A program made the position numbers and the translations under genes. A stretch of DNA of 64,000 bases from Clostridium sp. (GTDB lineage Bacteria > Bacillota > Clostridia > Clostridiales > Clostridiaceae): assembly GCF_029267215.1 (NCBI RefSeq), contig NZ_JARIDH010000019.1, positions 1-64,000 on the forward strand, given 5' to 3'. Of this stretch, positions 1 to 10,220 are shown piece after piece; position 1 is the stretch's first letter; the number at the start of each line of letters is the position of its first letter. The notes under the pieces were generated by a model that worked only from the letters and a program-made list of their open reading frames with translations, had not been told where the DNA came from and did not search any database.

Positions 1-40
1 TTTCTCTTATTTCTTGATTGATTGCAAAATTTTTACTAAT
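1..40 (-). CDS. infC: Translation initiation factor IF-3, 5' end only (runs off window), apparent ATT start
   Basis: Minus strand reads GGAGGTGAACAAG-ATT-AGT-AAA-AAT-TTT-GCA-ATC-AAT-CAA-GAA-ATA-AGA-GAA = (M)SKNFAINQEIRE, a typical IF3 N-terminus; strong SD; no ATG/GTG/TTG in register. Confidence 0.8.
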   Translation of the reverse strand, partial: MSKNFAINQEIRE

Positions 41-59
41 CTTGTTCACCTCCGATAGA

Positions 60-240
60 ATTTAGCCAACACAAATATATAAATAAAAAAGGACGGTTTT
101 AAGCCGTCCTCTATTACCAAAATCAAAGTAATAAAATTAATAACCTAACTAACTTTTACGCTGAAAGGTGAGAAACGGCTGTTTCTTCTTGACATCAGTT
201 ATCTTATCACTTATTTAAATCATTGTCAACATATTTTAGA
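60..240 (-). ncRNA. Probable infC-rpmI-rplT (L20-type) 5' leader with attenuator
   Basis: About 180 nt leader upstream of infC: GAAGAAACAGCCGTTTCTCACCTTTCAGCG... then terminator-like GGACGGCTTAAAACCGTCC-TTTTTTATT just before infC. Position and architecture match Firmicute L20 leaders; not verified with a covariance model. Confidence 0.6.
85..112 (-). terminator. Intrinsic terminator within infC leader
   Basis: GGACGGCTTAAAACCGTCC followed by TTTTTT on the minus strand. Confidence 0.75.
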
Positions 241-308
241 AGTATTTTATAATAATAGATCCAATTATGCTTATATATATACATGTGTTTAGTAGAATTC
301 TTTTTTAT

Positions 309-1190
309 TTAAGATTGTTTGCTATATGTTTTATAAGTTTCTACTCTTTCTCCAAAGACACTTTTTATTGTGTTCAAAAACTCTTTATTTATACATTCCT
401 CTTCATTGTAAATTTTAATTTTTTTTGGAGAGTTAGTTATTAATCCACTTATTATAACATCTTCAACATTTACTATGCCCTCTTCAGACATATCTGTGAT
501 TTCATTCAAAAACTCTTTAAATACATCTATGCCAGAATTATCTCTAACCTCATAAACTCCATCTCTCTGTATAATAAGATTAACTTCTTCTAATTTACAT
601 TCCTGTATATCAACGAAATATTTTAAAAGCTTTATAAACTCACTATATTCTTTTTCAATCATGTACTCTTCAACAACTTTATCTATTATACATTCAATCT
701 CTTTTATTAATCCTTTCATTCTAAATGTTATGAATCCTTCTATATTCATATAATCATTTTCTCTCAAAAATTTTATTATATCTTCAGTCATATTATTTAC
801 TCTATTTATATAATAAAATTCTTTATCACTACAAATTTTATTTTCTCCTTTTAATATTTTACTTATAGTTAAATCAATTTCTAAAATTTCATCATGTTTT
901 AAAAAGAAATAGTTTTCATTAATATAATGAAGCATTTCCATTTCTCTATAATGCTCGATTATAACATTGTATATAGCCCTAGCAACATAAGTTATTATAA
1001 TTTCTCTCTTTTTCTCATCAAATTGATCATCTTCACAGTATATTTTAACGAAGTGAGTTCCACTTGAGATACTTTCTGATATACCAATTGTAATTTCTTT
1101 GCTTTTTAGAACATGCTTAATACTTTGAATATCTTGTATTAAGTTTTTTTCATCTTCACAACATAATGTCATTAGAAGCATTTTTCTCAC
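309..1190 (-). CDS. ytxC: YtxC-like sporulation protein
   Basis: 293 aa; overall sequence character and position next to infC fit the YtxC family. Confidence 0.7.
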   Translation of the reverse strand: MRKMLLMTLCCEDEKNLIQDIQSIKHVLKSKEITIGISESISSGTHFVKIYCEDDQFDEKKREIIITYVARAIYNVIIEHYREMEMLHYINENYFFLKHDEILEIDLTISKILKGENKICSDKEFYYINRVNNMTEDIIKFLRENDYMNIEGFITFRMKGLIKEIECIIDKVVEEYMIEKEYSEFIKLLKYFVDIQECKLEEVNLIIQRDGVYEVRDNSGIDVFKEFLNEITDMSEEGIVNVEDVIISGLITNSPKKIKIYNEEECINKEFLNTIKSVFGERVETYKTYSKQS

Positions 1191-1312
1191 TCCTTCCTTT
1201 ACTTTTAGTATGTATTAATTCTCTTCTAATATTCAAAAAGCTAATTTTAATAATCGACAATTTATTTATTTTTTTAGTAAAATAAAAATATAAAAAAATT
1301 AAGGAGATTATA

Positions 1313-2008
1313 ATGAAAACTTGTTTTGTTGATTATAGAATTTCAGAAATTGAAGAAATGAATTTAAAAAATTTAGGAGTAAATATTATAAAAGTCCCTA
1401 AACATAAAAACTTATATGAAGCCATAGATGGTCATCCTGATATTCAAATAAATATTTTAAATTCAAGTTCTATTATTATTTCAAAAAATTCATGTAAAGA
1501 ATTATTTGATAGCATACCAAACAATATAACTGTTTTAGAAAGTTCTCTTTCTCTTGAAAGGAAATATCCTAAAGATATTTATTTAAACGCCGTAAATTTA
1601 AAAAATATTTTTATACACAACTTAAAATATACAGATCCAATTTTATTAGAAAATGTAAAACACAAAAATTTAATTGATATAAAACAAGGCTATGCTAAAT
1701 GTTCTATTGCTGTAGTTTCTGAAAATGCATTTATAACATCTGATGAGGGTGTTTATAATTCCCTTAAAGAATCTAATTTTGATGTTCTTTTAATTCCTAG
1801 TGGAGATATTTTATTGCCCGGTCTCAATTATGGATTTATAGGAGGAACTTGTGGATTAATCTCTAAAAGAGAAATGGTCTTCTTTGGTAACCTTGAAAAT
1901 CATAGTTATGGAAAAGAAATTTTGAATTTTTTAAAAAAGCATAATGTTAAGGCAATTTATCTATCTGATGGAAAGTTAATAGATAGAGGTAGTATTCTTA
2001 CTATTTAA
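1313..2008 (+). CDS. DUF6873-like (GME-fold) protein of unknown function
   Basis: 231 aa ORF with SD (aaggag); C-terminal FIGGTCG...FGNLENHSYGKEILNFL.KHN resembles GME/amidinotransferase-fold DUF6873 proteins. Confidence 0.6.
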   Translation: MKTCFVDYRISEIEEMNLKNLGVNIIKVPKHKNLYEAIDGHPDIQINILNSSSIIISKNSCKELFDSIPNNITVLESSLSLERKYPKDIYLNAVNLKNIFIHNLKYTDPILLENVKHKNLIDIKQGYAKCSIAVVSENAFITSDEGVYNSLKESNFDVLLIPSGDILLPGLNYGFIGGTCGLISKREMVFFGNLENHSYGKEILNFLKKHNVKAIYLSDGKLIDRGSILTI

Positions 2009-2272
2009 ATTATTTTAAATATTCCCTATATTTTACTCAATTAAGTAATAAATGTTGATAAAATAGCATATAAATATTCTCTTTAAATTTGTAACATTTT
2101 TTGTCCTATTAATTCTTTTAAATTTCTAGAAATTATTATGAACAAATTTAATGTTTATTGAATTATTTTCCACTTTAATTCATATTTATCCTTTTCCATT
2201 GATTACATGCGTTTTGCTGTAGTAAAATATATTAAATTTATAATTATATTATAGTTTTAAAGGGGGATAACT

Positions 2273-3241
2273 ATGTTTTACTTAGGAATTGATGCTGGTG
2301 GAACTAAGACTTCATTTATGATAATAAATGAGCTTGGAGATGTTTTATCAACTTATACTGGAAGCACATATCATGTTCATCAAGTTGGATTTGAAGCTTT
2401 CAAAACAGGAATGGAAGAAGGAATTTCTAAAGTTTGTAGCCAAATAAATATCTCAAAAGAAGATTTAAACTTCTCATTCTTAGGATTAGCTGGATATGGT
2501 GAAAATGAATCTGAAATGAATAAAATGGATTCTTTAATAGAAGAAATTCTTGGAGAAAACAAATTCAAATGTGGAAATGATGTTGAAGTTGCTTTAGCAG
2601 GTTCTCTAGCTTGTAAGCCAGGTATTTGCATAATACTTGGAACTGGGGCTATAGCCTCTGGAATAACTAATGATTTAAAAACAAATAGAACTAGTGGCTG
2701 GGGACATATATGTGGAGATGAAGGATCTGCTTATTGGATAGCTAAAAAAGGAATCGAGATTTTCACCAAACAATCTGATCACAGATTAGAAAGAACAGCC
2801 CTTTATTCAATATTTAAAGAAAAACTTAACTTAGAAAAAGATTTTGATTTAATTTTTCTTATAAAAGATAATTATAAACAAGATAGAACAAAAATTGCTA
2901 AACTGGCAATGCTAGTTTATGAGGCAGCACTTAAAGGTGATAAATTTGCACTTGATATATATAAACAAGCCGCTAAAGAGTGTCTTTTAATGGTAAATGG
3001 TCTAACTACTCAGCTTCAATTTACTGGGGTTTTAAATATCTCTTACTCTGGAAGCGTATTTAACTCTAAAAACTTAATATTGAAGCCACTAAAAAATTAT
3101 CTTAAAGATAATTACACCTCATTTAATTTAGCAGCACCAATTTTGCCACCAATAAAAGGAGCTGCATTAAAGGCATTAAAACTTAATCTTGGAGAAATAC
3201 CTGATGGTGTAGTTGAAAATTTAGCTTCTCTTCCTAAATAG
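2273..3241 (+). CDS. BadF/BadG/BcrA/BcrD-type ATPase, N-acetylglucosamine kinase-like
   Basis: N-terminal LGIDAGGTKTSF phosphate-binding motif; internal GTGAIASG; SD agggggat. Confidence 0.85.
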   Translation: MFYLGIDAGGTKTSFMIINELGDVLSTYTGSTYHVHQVGFEAFKTGMEEGISKVCSQINISKEDLNFSFLGLAGYGENESEMNKMDSLIEEILGENKFKCGNDVEVALAGSLACKPGICIILGTGAIASGITNDLKTNRTSGWGHICGDEGSAYWIAKKGIEIFTKQSDHRLERTALYSIFKEKLNLEKDFDLIFLIKDNYKQDRTKIAKLAMLVYEAALKGDKFALDIYKQAAKECLLMVNGLTTQLQFTGVLNISYSGSVFNSKNLILKPLKNYLKDNYTSFNLAAPILPPIKGAALKALKLNLGEIPDGVVENLASLPK

Positions 3242-3265
3242 ATAACACTGTAGATTTTAAATAGG

Positions 3266-3506
3266 GGGATGTATCAAAATATAATAATAAAACTTACAAA
3301 TATATTCCTAGAATCACTAGATTTTGCTAAAAATTTATAATCATCACTACTAAAATATCACTAAAACTTAGAAACTTGCTACGCTTTAAGCAATCTAATC
3401 TTTTTAAGGTGATATTTTTACGTAATAATTTAAATTCTAAATCTCATCTAGATATTCTCTTCATATTATTTGTAAGTTTTACAAAAAGTTATTTTGATAC
3501 ATTCCT
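3266..3506. repeat. Long imperfect palindrome / MITE-like element
   Basis: Left arm gatgtatcaaaatataataataaaacttacaaata vs reverse complement of right arm aatgtatcaaaataactttttgtaaaacttacaaata; arms continue to match imperfectly inward. Confidence 0.6.
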
Positions 3507-3644
3507 TTTTCTATATAGTTATAAAAATTTAATTTCAAAATAAAACGCTATTGCATAACTTCTTAGAAACACCTAAAATATAAAACTATGTTTTTAAGAA
3601 TATACAATGGATTTTTTATAATCTAATATAAAAATAATTACTAT

Positions 3645-4199
3645 TTAGATAAAAGCTAAAACTAAAGCTGTTTTAACAGATACATTGTTATTTTTTATAA
3701 AATCCTTAGCTTCTTTAACTGGAATCTTAACAACTTCAATCTCTTCATTTTCTTCTGTATTTTCTGTAGAAACTGTTCCATGAACCTTCATCTTAACAAC
3801 AGCTACTGACTCATCTGACATACCTACTGATGTATAACTTGGTTTTATTATATATTCACACTCACTTGCTAAAAGTCCAGTTTCCTCAAAAAGCTCTCTG
3901 GTTGCAGCTTCCTCAACTTCTTCATTACCATCAATTAGACCAGCTGGAAATTCATATATATAATCATTTATAGCTGGTCTAAATTGTTTTATTAAAACAA
4001 ATTCATCTTCTTCAGTTATAGGGATAATCATAACTCCGTCAGCCTTTTTGTGATGATTAACAACACAAGTTAAATCCTCTTTTACTCTTCTACTTGCAAT
4101 AAAATAATCTTTATGATTTCCAACTTTATTTTCTATGTCTAGTTTGTATAAGTTTAAAAACTTACAATCAGTTAATTGTTTTATACCTTTTATTTTCAT
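3645..4199 (-). CDS. NUDIX hydrolase (ADP-ribose pyrophosphatase-like)
   Basis: Nudix box GLIDGNEEVEEAATRELFEETGL. Confidence 0.9.
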   Translation of the reverse strand: MKIKGIKQLTDCKFLNLYKLDIENKVGNHKDYFIASRRVKEDLTCVVNHHKKADGVMIIPITEEDEFVLIKQFRPAINDYIYEFPAGLIDGNEEVEEAATRELFEETGLLASECEYIIKPSYTSVGMSDESVAVVKMKVHGTVSTENTEENEEIEVVKIPVKEAKDFIKNNNVSVKTALVLAFI

Positions 4200-4337
4200 C
4201 TCTTTAAACTCCCTTTAAAATTTAATATTACATTATCTATTTTTACATATAAAAAAAATAAATACAAAGCTTCCCTTATATTTATCCTTAAAAATAAACC
4301 TAAATTTAGAATATAAATCTTTATTTCTAACTAAATC

Positions 4338-4880
4338 TCAACTTTTCAATGAATCATTGTCAAATTTTTTCAAAGGTATAAAATCATCTACTCTACTAAT
4401 ATTAAGCTTAATATACCCAGTTTTAAACTTTAAGTAAATAACACTTTCTAAACTACTCACCTTTTCCTCACTTAAAATCCAAAGAAAACTATTTAATAAA
4501 TTTATTAAAGATTCATATATGCTATTTACTTCAAATTTTTTATTTTGATTTTTTTTTGCATAATTCCCTAAATCATTAGCAACAGATATTTCAATCAAAA
4601 ATAACTCATCACTATTTTTCAAATAAAAAATCTCATCGCTACTTTCTATAAAAATAATATCTTTTTCTAGAGGAAGTGTATTTTTAATTAATTGATACAG
4701 CCTGGTTTTTTCCAAATCCATTCTATTTTCAAAATTACTTATACTAAAATTTATATATGGCGTTATTTTCCATCCAAAATCCATATGCTTTGAATCTTTT
4801 TTTCCTAACCTTATGTCCCTTAAAAATAAGATTATCAAAGTAATACTTAAAGATAATGTAATAATTAAAAGCATAGCCAT
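4338..4880 (-). CDS. Hypothetical protein with N-terminal membrane anchor
   Basis: 180 aa; hydrophobic N-terminus MAMLLIITLSLSITLIILFL; no recognised family. Confidence 0.6.
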   Translation of the reverse strand: MAMLLIITLSLSITLIILFLRDIRLGKKDSKHMDFGWKITPYINFSISNFENRMDLEKTRLYQLIKNTLPLEKDIIFIESSDEIFYLKNSDELFLIEISVANDLGNYAKKNQNKKFEVNSIYESLINLLNSFLWILSEEKVSSLESVIYLKFKTGYIKLNISRVDDFIPLKKFDNDSLKS

Positions 4881-5063
4881 ACCCCCTTTTTTATTTTTTC
4901 CAAAGTGAAATTAGGTACTTTTATCACAATATTAAACATATTATATTGTGAGTTATAATCTACTATATTCTATGCTTTAAAATAAACTTTATTGATAATC
5001 AAGTTTATTTTTGTAAACCTTTTCTAAAACAAATTCATATGTTTACTATAGGGAGGCCTTTAT

Positions 5064-5441
5064 ATGAAAAAAATTGTAAAAATTCAAAAAGAAGTTACAA
5101 ACGATTTAGGCATTAAAGAAGCATTAGATGTTCTAATCGCTATTGATAATGTTAAGCTTATTCAATATACTTGCCCATCTAATGATTTTTATTCTACTGA
5201 CTCTGATAATTTAATAGTATTTTTAGAAGATAATGAATTTAAAATCTCAAAATCCTCTATAGAAAAAGACGTAGTTGCAGTTATAACTTGGTTTAAATAT
5301 AATAAAACTCAAATAATAAAATTATTCTTAAAGGATAATGTAGTAGACAATGACGAAGTGTATGATATGACCATAAGAAAGGTATTTAGAGAAACTAATT
5401 TCTCTAATTTTGGAGAAAAACTTCTCTCATCATTGCATTAA
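5064..5441 (+). CDS. Hypothetical protein
   Basis: 125 aa ORF with good SD (gggaggcc) and downstream terminator. Confidence 0.65.
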   Translation: MKKIVKIQKEVTNDLGIKEALDVLIAIDNVKLIQYTCPSNDFYSTDSDNLIVFLEDNEFKISKSSIEKDVVAVITWFKYNKTQIIKLFLKDNVVDNDEVYDMTIRKVFRETNFSNFGEKLLSSLH

Positions 5442-5444
5442 AAG

Positions 5445-5480
5445 AAAAACATCTATAAGTTTTACTTATAGATGTTTTTT
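5445..5480 (+). terminator. Intrinsic terminator
   Basis: aaaaacatctataag-ttttac-cttatagatgttttttt hairpin with T-tract. Confidence 0.85.
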
Positions 5481-5555
<75 letters not shown>

Positions 5556-5556
5556 A

Positions 5557-5630
5557 TGGAGCGGGTACCGGGAATCGAACCCGGGTATCCAGCTTGGAAG
5601 GCTGGTGTTCTACCATTGAACTACACCCGC
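5557..5630 (-). tRNA. tRNA-Gly (TCC)
   Basis: GCGGGTGTAGTTCAATGGTAGAACACCAGCCTTCCAAGCTGGATACCCGGGTTCGATTCCCGGTACCCGCTCCA; anticodon TCC. Confidence 0.95.
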
Positions 5631-5635
5631 AATAT

Positions 5636-5710
5636 TGGAGCGGAAGACGAGACTCGAACTCGCAACTTTCACCTTGGCAAGGTGACACTCTACCATTGAG
5701 TCACTCCCGC
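5636..5710 (-). tRNA. tRNA-Gly (GCC)
   Basis: GCGGGAGTGACTCAATGGTAGAGTGTCACCTTGCCAAGGTGAAAGTTGCGAGTTCGAGTCTCGTCTTCCGCTCCA; anticodon GCC. Confidence 0.95.
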
Positions 5711-5715
5711 AATTC

Positions 5716-5791
<76 letters not shown>

Positions 5792-5864
5792 AAATGTCTT
5801 GAATGACTCAAGACAAATATTATTATATTAACTCAATTTAAATTTGTCAATATATTTTTTTAAA

Positions 5865-6842
5865 TTATTTATTTTTTTTAGAATTTTTATTAGCTTCCTT
5901 TTCTAATTCTTTTTCCTCAGCTTTTTTCATTTCTTCAGAAACCTCGTTAGCTATGGCGCTTTCTTTTTCAGCTAATAATTTGCCTATATCTTCCTTAGTA
6001 AATTTATATGATTTATTACAGAAATGACATTTTAATTCCTCTTCTTTTCCCTCGTCATATAATTCTTTTAAATCTTTATATCCAATACTTATTAAAGCTC
6101 TCTCAACTTTCTCTCTTGAACAATCACACTTATATTTTGGAGTAGTTTCTTCTAGTATTTTTAAATCCATTCCATCAAATATAAACTCAATAACTTCTTC
6201 TATAGTTTTTCCTTCTGATAACATAGTTGTTAATGATGGAATTTCATCTAATCTATAAGTTAATAAATCCCCTAATAATTCTTCAGCACCTGGTAATAAT
6301 TGAATTATAAATCCACCAGCTTTCTTAATTGAATGATCTCTATCAACTAATACACCTAATGCCACGGCTGAAGGAACTTGTTCTGATACTGTGAAATAAT
6401 ATGCAAAGTCTTCTGCTATTTCCCCACTATATATCGGAACTTGTCCTACATATGGATCTTTTAATCCTAAATCTTTTATAACTGTTAAACCACCATTTTT
6501 ACCAATAGCTTCTCCAACATTCAACTTACCATTTTCTACATTTAAAGGTAAATCAACATGAGGATTTCCTATATATCCTTTAACACTACAATCTGAATAT
6601 GAAGTTACTGTAACCCCTTTAGCAGGTCCACCACCATTTATTTGTAATGTAACAACCTCTTTTTCTGATTTTAACATAGCTCCCATCATAGTACCTGCTG
6701 TTAACATTCTTCCTAAAGCAGCGGCCGCTGTTGGTGTACAATCATGCATTTTTGAAGCCTCATTAACTAACTCAGTAGTTTCTGTAGCAAATATTCTTAT
6801 CATACCATCTTTTGCAATGGCTCTTATTAATTTATCACTCAT
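5865..6842 (-). CDS. hslO: Redox-regulated chaperone Hsp33
   Basis: [30 protein letters not shown]-terminal zinc motif CDCSREKVE...CHFCNKSY. Confidence 0.95.
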   Translation of the reverse strand: MSDKLIRAIAKDGMIRIFATETTELVNEASKMHDCTPTAAAALGRMLTAGTMMGAMLKSEKEVVTLQINGGGPAKGVTVTSYSDCSVKGYIGNPHVDLPLNVENGKLNVGEAIGKNGGLTVIKDLGLKDPYVGQVPIYSGEIAEDFAYYFTVSEQVPSAVALGVLVDRDHSIKKAGGFIIQLLPGAEELLGDLLTYRLDEIPSLTTMLSEGKTIEEVIEFIFDGMDLKILEETTPKYKCDCSREKVERALISIGYKDLKELYDEGKEEELKCHFCNKSYKFTKEDIGKLLAEKESAIANEVSEEMKKAEEKELEKEANKNSKKNK

Positions 6843-6856
6843 TATTTATCCCTCCA

Positions 6857-7594
6857 TTATTTTCTTACTATATAAACTATTCTTTCAGTCTCTTTTGTTA
6901 CCTCTTCTTCTGTGTAACCATTATGTTTCTCTTCTACTTTAAAACCTATAGACTTAAGAATACTTTCTATTTCACTTTCCTTATAAGCTCTTTCTTCATG
7001 AACCTCTGTAAATCTTTCATACTTTTCTCCATCTTTAACAAAGAAATTTAAATTCATTTCTACTATATTATCTTCAAAGATGTTTTCCCAAGCATAAAAT
7101 AATTCTTCACTATCATAAGTATAAACATTATTTCCTAAAACTTCTGATATTTTATAATATGAGTTTATATCAAATACAAATAAACCATCCTCTTTTAAAT
7201 GATTATATACTCCTCTTAAATAATTTTCTACACTTTCATCATCTAATATGTAATTTGTTGAATCTAAAACGCAAGTTATTAAATTAAACTTTCTATTTAA
7301 TTCTAACTCACACATATCTTGGCATACAATTTTTCCTCTCACTCTATTTTCTCTAAGCTTTTTATCAGCTTCTATAAGCATTTCGTGAGAAAGATCAACA
7401 AAATAATTTTCTTTGAAGGATTTTCCTACATGAACTCCAACATTTCCCGTACCACAAGCTAAATCTAAATACTTTTCTTTTTCTATCCCATATTTTTCAC
7501 ACTTAACTAAGGCATAGTTTGCTATGTTCTCATAGTTTACGTCTTCATATATAAGTTCATCATAAACTTTTGCCATCATCTTATAACTCTTCAT
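6857..7594 (-). CDS. Class I SAM-dependent methyltransferase
   Basis: SAM motif I YLDLACGTGNVGV; 245 aa. Confidence 0.85.
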   Translation of the reverse strand: MKSYKMMAKVYDELIYEDVNYENIANYALVKCEKYGIEKEKYLDLACGTGNVGVHVGKSFKENYFVDLSHEMLIEADKKLRENRVRGKIVCQDMCELELNRKFNLITCVLDSTNYILDDESVENYLRGVYNHLKEDGLFVFDINSYYKISEVLGNNVYTYDSEELFYAWENIFEDNIVEMNLNFFVKDGEKYERFTEVHEERAYKESEIESILKSIGFKVEEKHNGYTEEEVTKETERIVYIVRK

Positions 7595-7645
7595 AATAAT
7601 TTAAATCCCCCATATATTATTCTACCTAAAAATTATATACTTTTT

Positions 7646-7939
7646 TTACTTTTCGTCAACGTGAGATTTCTTTCTTCCTAATATTTCATCATTACTAGGA
7701 ATGTGTAACTGTTTCTTTCTTTTAGTCATAATTCCACCAATTCTACCAGTTTCCTCTGCAGTCAATCCTCCCCATCCCAATTCATCAACTTTGTCACTTA
7801 ATCCTAGTTCTCCTGCAATTTCATACTTCATTTTTTCTCTGAGCTTCTCTGCTTCATTTAGTTCCTTATTAGATTTTAACTTTCCTTTTATTATTTTCTT
7901 TAGTGGTGTCTTACTCATATCTTTACCTACCTTTAACAT
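7646..7939 (-). CDS. Divergent alpha/beta-type small acid-soluble spore protein
   Basis: KYEIAGELGLSDKVDELGWGGLTAEETGRIGGIMTKRKK resembles the SASP alpha/beta core. Start may be the internal MSKTPLKK. Confidence 0.75.
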   Translation of the reverse strand: MLKVGKDMSKTPLKKIIKGKLKSNKELNEAEKLREKMKYEIAGELGLSDKVDELGWGGLTAEETGRIGGIMTKRKKQLHIPSNDEILGRKKSHVDEK

Positions 7940-8196
7940 TTTGATATATATTTTAAGCTTATTATTCCCCCTGCAAACTTAAATATTCACATATTGAAAG
8001 ATTTGCAAGTTAACTCCACTAAATCTTTCAAATTAATAGTAAAATGTACTTGATTAATAGGGATTAATTGCACTATATTTAATATATAGAAAATTTAAAA
8101 ATTCAATTAAATATTAAAAGTGTAATTTTTATAAATTGAATCATATTTGCACTTTAGAAAATATAATGCATTAAGACTAAATTTAGGAGGGATATT

Positions 8197-9171
8197 GTGT
8201 ATAATGTAGCAGTAGTTGGGGCAACAGGAAATGTAGGAAGAAAATTCTTAGAAATCCTTGAAGAAAGAAATTTCCCAATAAAAGAATTATATTTATTTGC
8301 ATCAAAGAAATCAGAAGGAAAAGTATTAAAATTTAAAGGTGAAGACTTAGTTGTTGAAGAATTATGTGAAGCTAATATTATTAATAAGAAAATAGACTTT
8401 GCTTTATTCTCAGCCGGTGGAAGTGTAAGCTTAGAGTTTGCTCCTATATTCTCTAAAAATGGAGCTGTTGTTATAGATAATAGTAGTGCTTGGAGAATGG
8501 ATAAAAATGTTCCATTAGTAGTTCCAGAGGTTAATCCAGAGGATGTTAAATGGCATAATGGAATAATAGCTAATCCAAACTGTTCAACAATCCAAGCTGT
8601 TGTAGCCTTAAAACCACTTCATGAAAAATACGGAATTAAAAGAATTGTATATTCAACTTATCAAGCTGTTTCAGGAGCTGGAATACAGGGTATATTAGAT
8701 TTACAAGAAGGAACAAATAAAAAGTTCCCATATCCTATATCAGGAAATGTAATTCCTCACATAGATGTATTCTTAGATAATGGATACACAAAAGAAGAAA
8801 TTAAAATGATTGAAGAAACTAAAAAAATACTTCATGATGATTCATTAAAAATTACAGCTACTACTGTAAGAGTGCCTGTTTTAAATTCTCATAGTGAAAG
8901 TATAAATGTAGAATTAAATTCTTCATTTGAACTTGAAGATGTTGTAAATTTATTAAGCTCTTCAAAAGGAATAATAGTTCATGATGATGTAGAAAATTTA
9001 AAATATCCGACTCCATTAGAACTTAGTGGAAATGACCCTGTCTATGTTGGAAGAATAAGAAGAGATTTCAGCTTAGATAATGGACTTAATTTATGGGTAG
9101 TTGCAGACAATATAAGAAAAGGCGCTGCTCTTAATGCTGTTCAAATTGCTGAAATAATTATAGGCAAATAA
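8197..9171 (+). CDS. asd: Aspartate-semialdehyde dehydrogenase (GTG start)
   Basis: VAVVGATGNVGRKFLEIL; active site NPNCSTIQ; followed by dapA. Confidence 0.95.
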   Translation: MYNVAVVGATGNVGRKFLEILEERNFPIKELYLFASKKSEGKVLKFKGEDLVVEELCEANIINKKIDFALFSAGGSVSLEFAPIFSKNGAVVIDNSSAWRMDKNVPLVVPEVNPEDVKWHNGIIANPNCSTIQAVVALKPLHEKYGIKRIVYSTYQAVSGAGIQGILDLQEGTNKKFPYPISGNVIPHIDVFLDNGYTKEEIKMIEETKKILHDDSLKITATTVRVPVLNSHSESINVELNSSFELEDVVNLLSSSKGIIVHDDVENLKYPTPLELSGNDPVYVGRIRRDFSLDNGLNLWVVADNIRKGAALNAVQIAEIIIGK

Positions 9172-9191
9172 AATTTTAGGAGGTACTAATT

Positions 9192-10073
9192 ATGAGTTTA
9201 TTTAAAGGTTCTTGTGTAGCTTTAATAACTCCATTTACTGAAGATGGTGTTAATTATGAAGAATTAAGAAAATTATTAGAATGGCATATTGAAAATAAGA
9301 CTGATGCAATATTAGTTTGTGGAACTACAGGCGAAGGTTCTACCATGACTTTAGAGGAAAAAAAAGAAGTTATAAAATTCTCAGTTGAGGTTGTAAATAA
9401 GAGAGTTCCTGTTATAGCAGGTACTGGTACTAACAACACTAAATCTTCAATTGAATTGAGTCAATACGCAGAAAAGGTTGGAGCTGATATGGTATTAATA
9501 ATCACTCCATACTATAATAAAACTTCACAAAAAGGATTAGAAGCTCACTTTAAAGCAGTAAATGATGCAATTAACATTCCAATAATGCTTTATAATGTTC
9601 CTGGAAGAACAGGAATGAATATAACTCCATTAATGCTTACTAAACTTGCAAAACTTAATAATGTTGTTGCAATAAAAGAAGCTAGTGGAGATATTTCTCA
9701 AGTTGCTAAAATGGCTGAGTTATGTGGAAACGAAATAGATATATACTCTGGAAATGACGATCAAATAGTTCCTATTTTATCATTAGGTGGTGCAGGCGTT
9801 GTTTCAGTATTAGCTAACGTTATTCCAGAGGATACTCATAATATATGTGAAAAATATTTCTTGGGTGAGGTTAAGGATTCATGTAATCTTCAACTTAAAT
9901 ATCTTTCACTTGCAAACTCTTTATTCATAGAAACTAACCCTATTCCAGTTAAAACTGCTATGAATTTAATGGAATTTAACTGTGGGCCATTAAGATTACC
10001 TTTATGCGATATGGAAGATTCTAATTTAGAAATATTAAAAGAAAATTTAAAAGCTAATGGTTTAATAAAATAA
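9192..10073 (+). CDS. dapA: 4-hydroxy-tetrahydrodipicolinate synthase
   Basis: [39 protein letters not shown], catalytic Lys in [10 protein letters not shown]. Confidence 0.97.
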   Translation: MSLFKGSCVALITPFTEDGVNYEELRKLLEWHIENKTDAILVCGTTGEGSTMTLEEKKEVIKFSVEVVNKRVPVIAGTGTNNTKSSIELSQYAEKVGADMVLIITPYYNKTSQKGLEAHFKAVNDAINIPIMLYNVPGRTGMNITPLMLTKLAKLNNVVAIKEASGDISQVAKMAELCGNEIDIYSGNDDQIVPILSLGGAGVVSVLANVIPEDTHNICEKYFLGEVKDSCNLQLKYLSLANSLFIETNPIPVKTAMNLMEFNCGPLRLPLCDMEDSNLEILKENLKANGLIK

Positions 10074-10086
10074 TATATTATATAAT

Positions 10087-10130
10087 TAAGTATAATCATC
10101 TTATGATTTAAGATGATTATACTTATTTTT
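10087..10130 (+). terminator. Intrinsic terminator after dapA
   Basis: aagtataatcatctta-tgatt-taagatgattatactt-attttt. Confidence 0.85.
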
Positions 10131-10220
10131 AAAATTCAAAGTATATTTAGGTTGTTTTTAAAACTTTTTATTCTTAATATATAAAAGTACAATCTAATCG
10201 AAATATTGGAGGTCCAAATA

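Noticed and set aside
8000-8190. Possible lysine riboswitch upstream of asd
   Set aside because: Region is AT-rich and lacks the conserved lysine riboswitch core; only ordinary promoter-like hexamers and a short hairpin (ttgaaagattt...aaatctttcaa).
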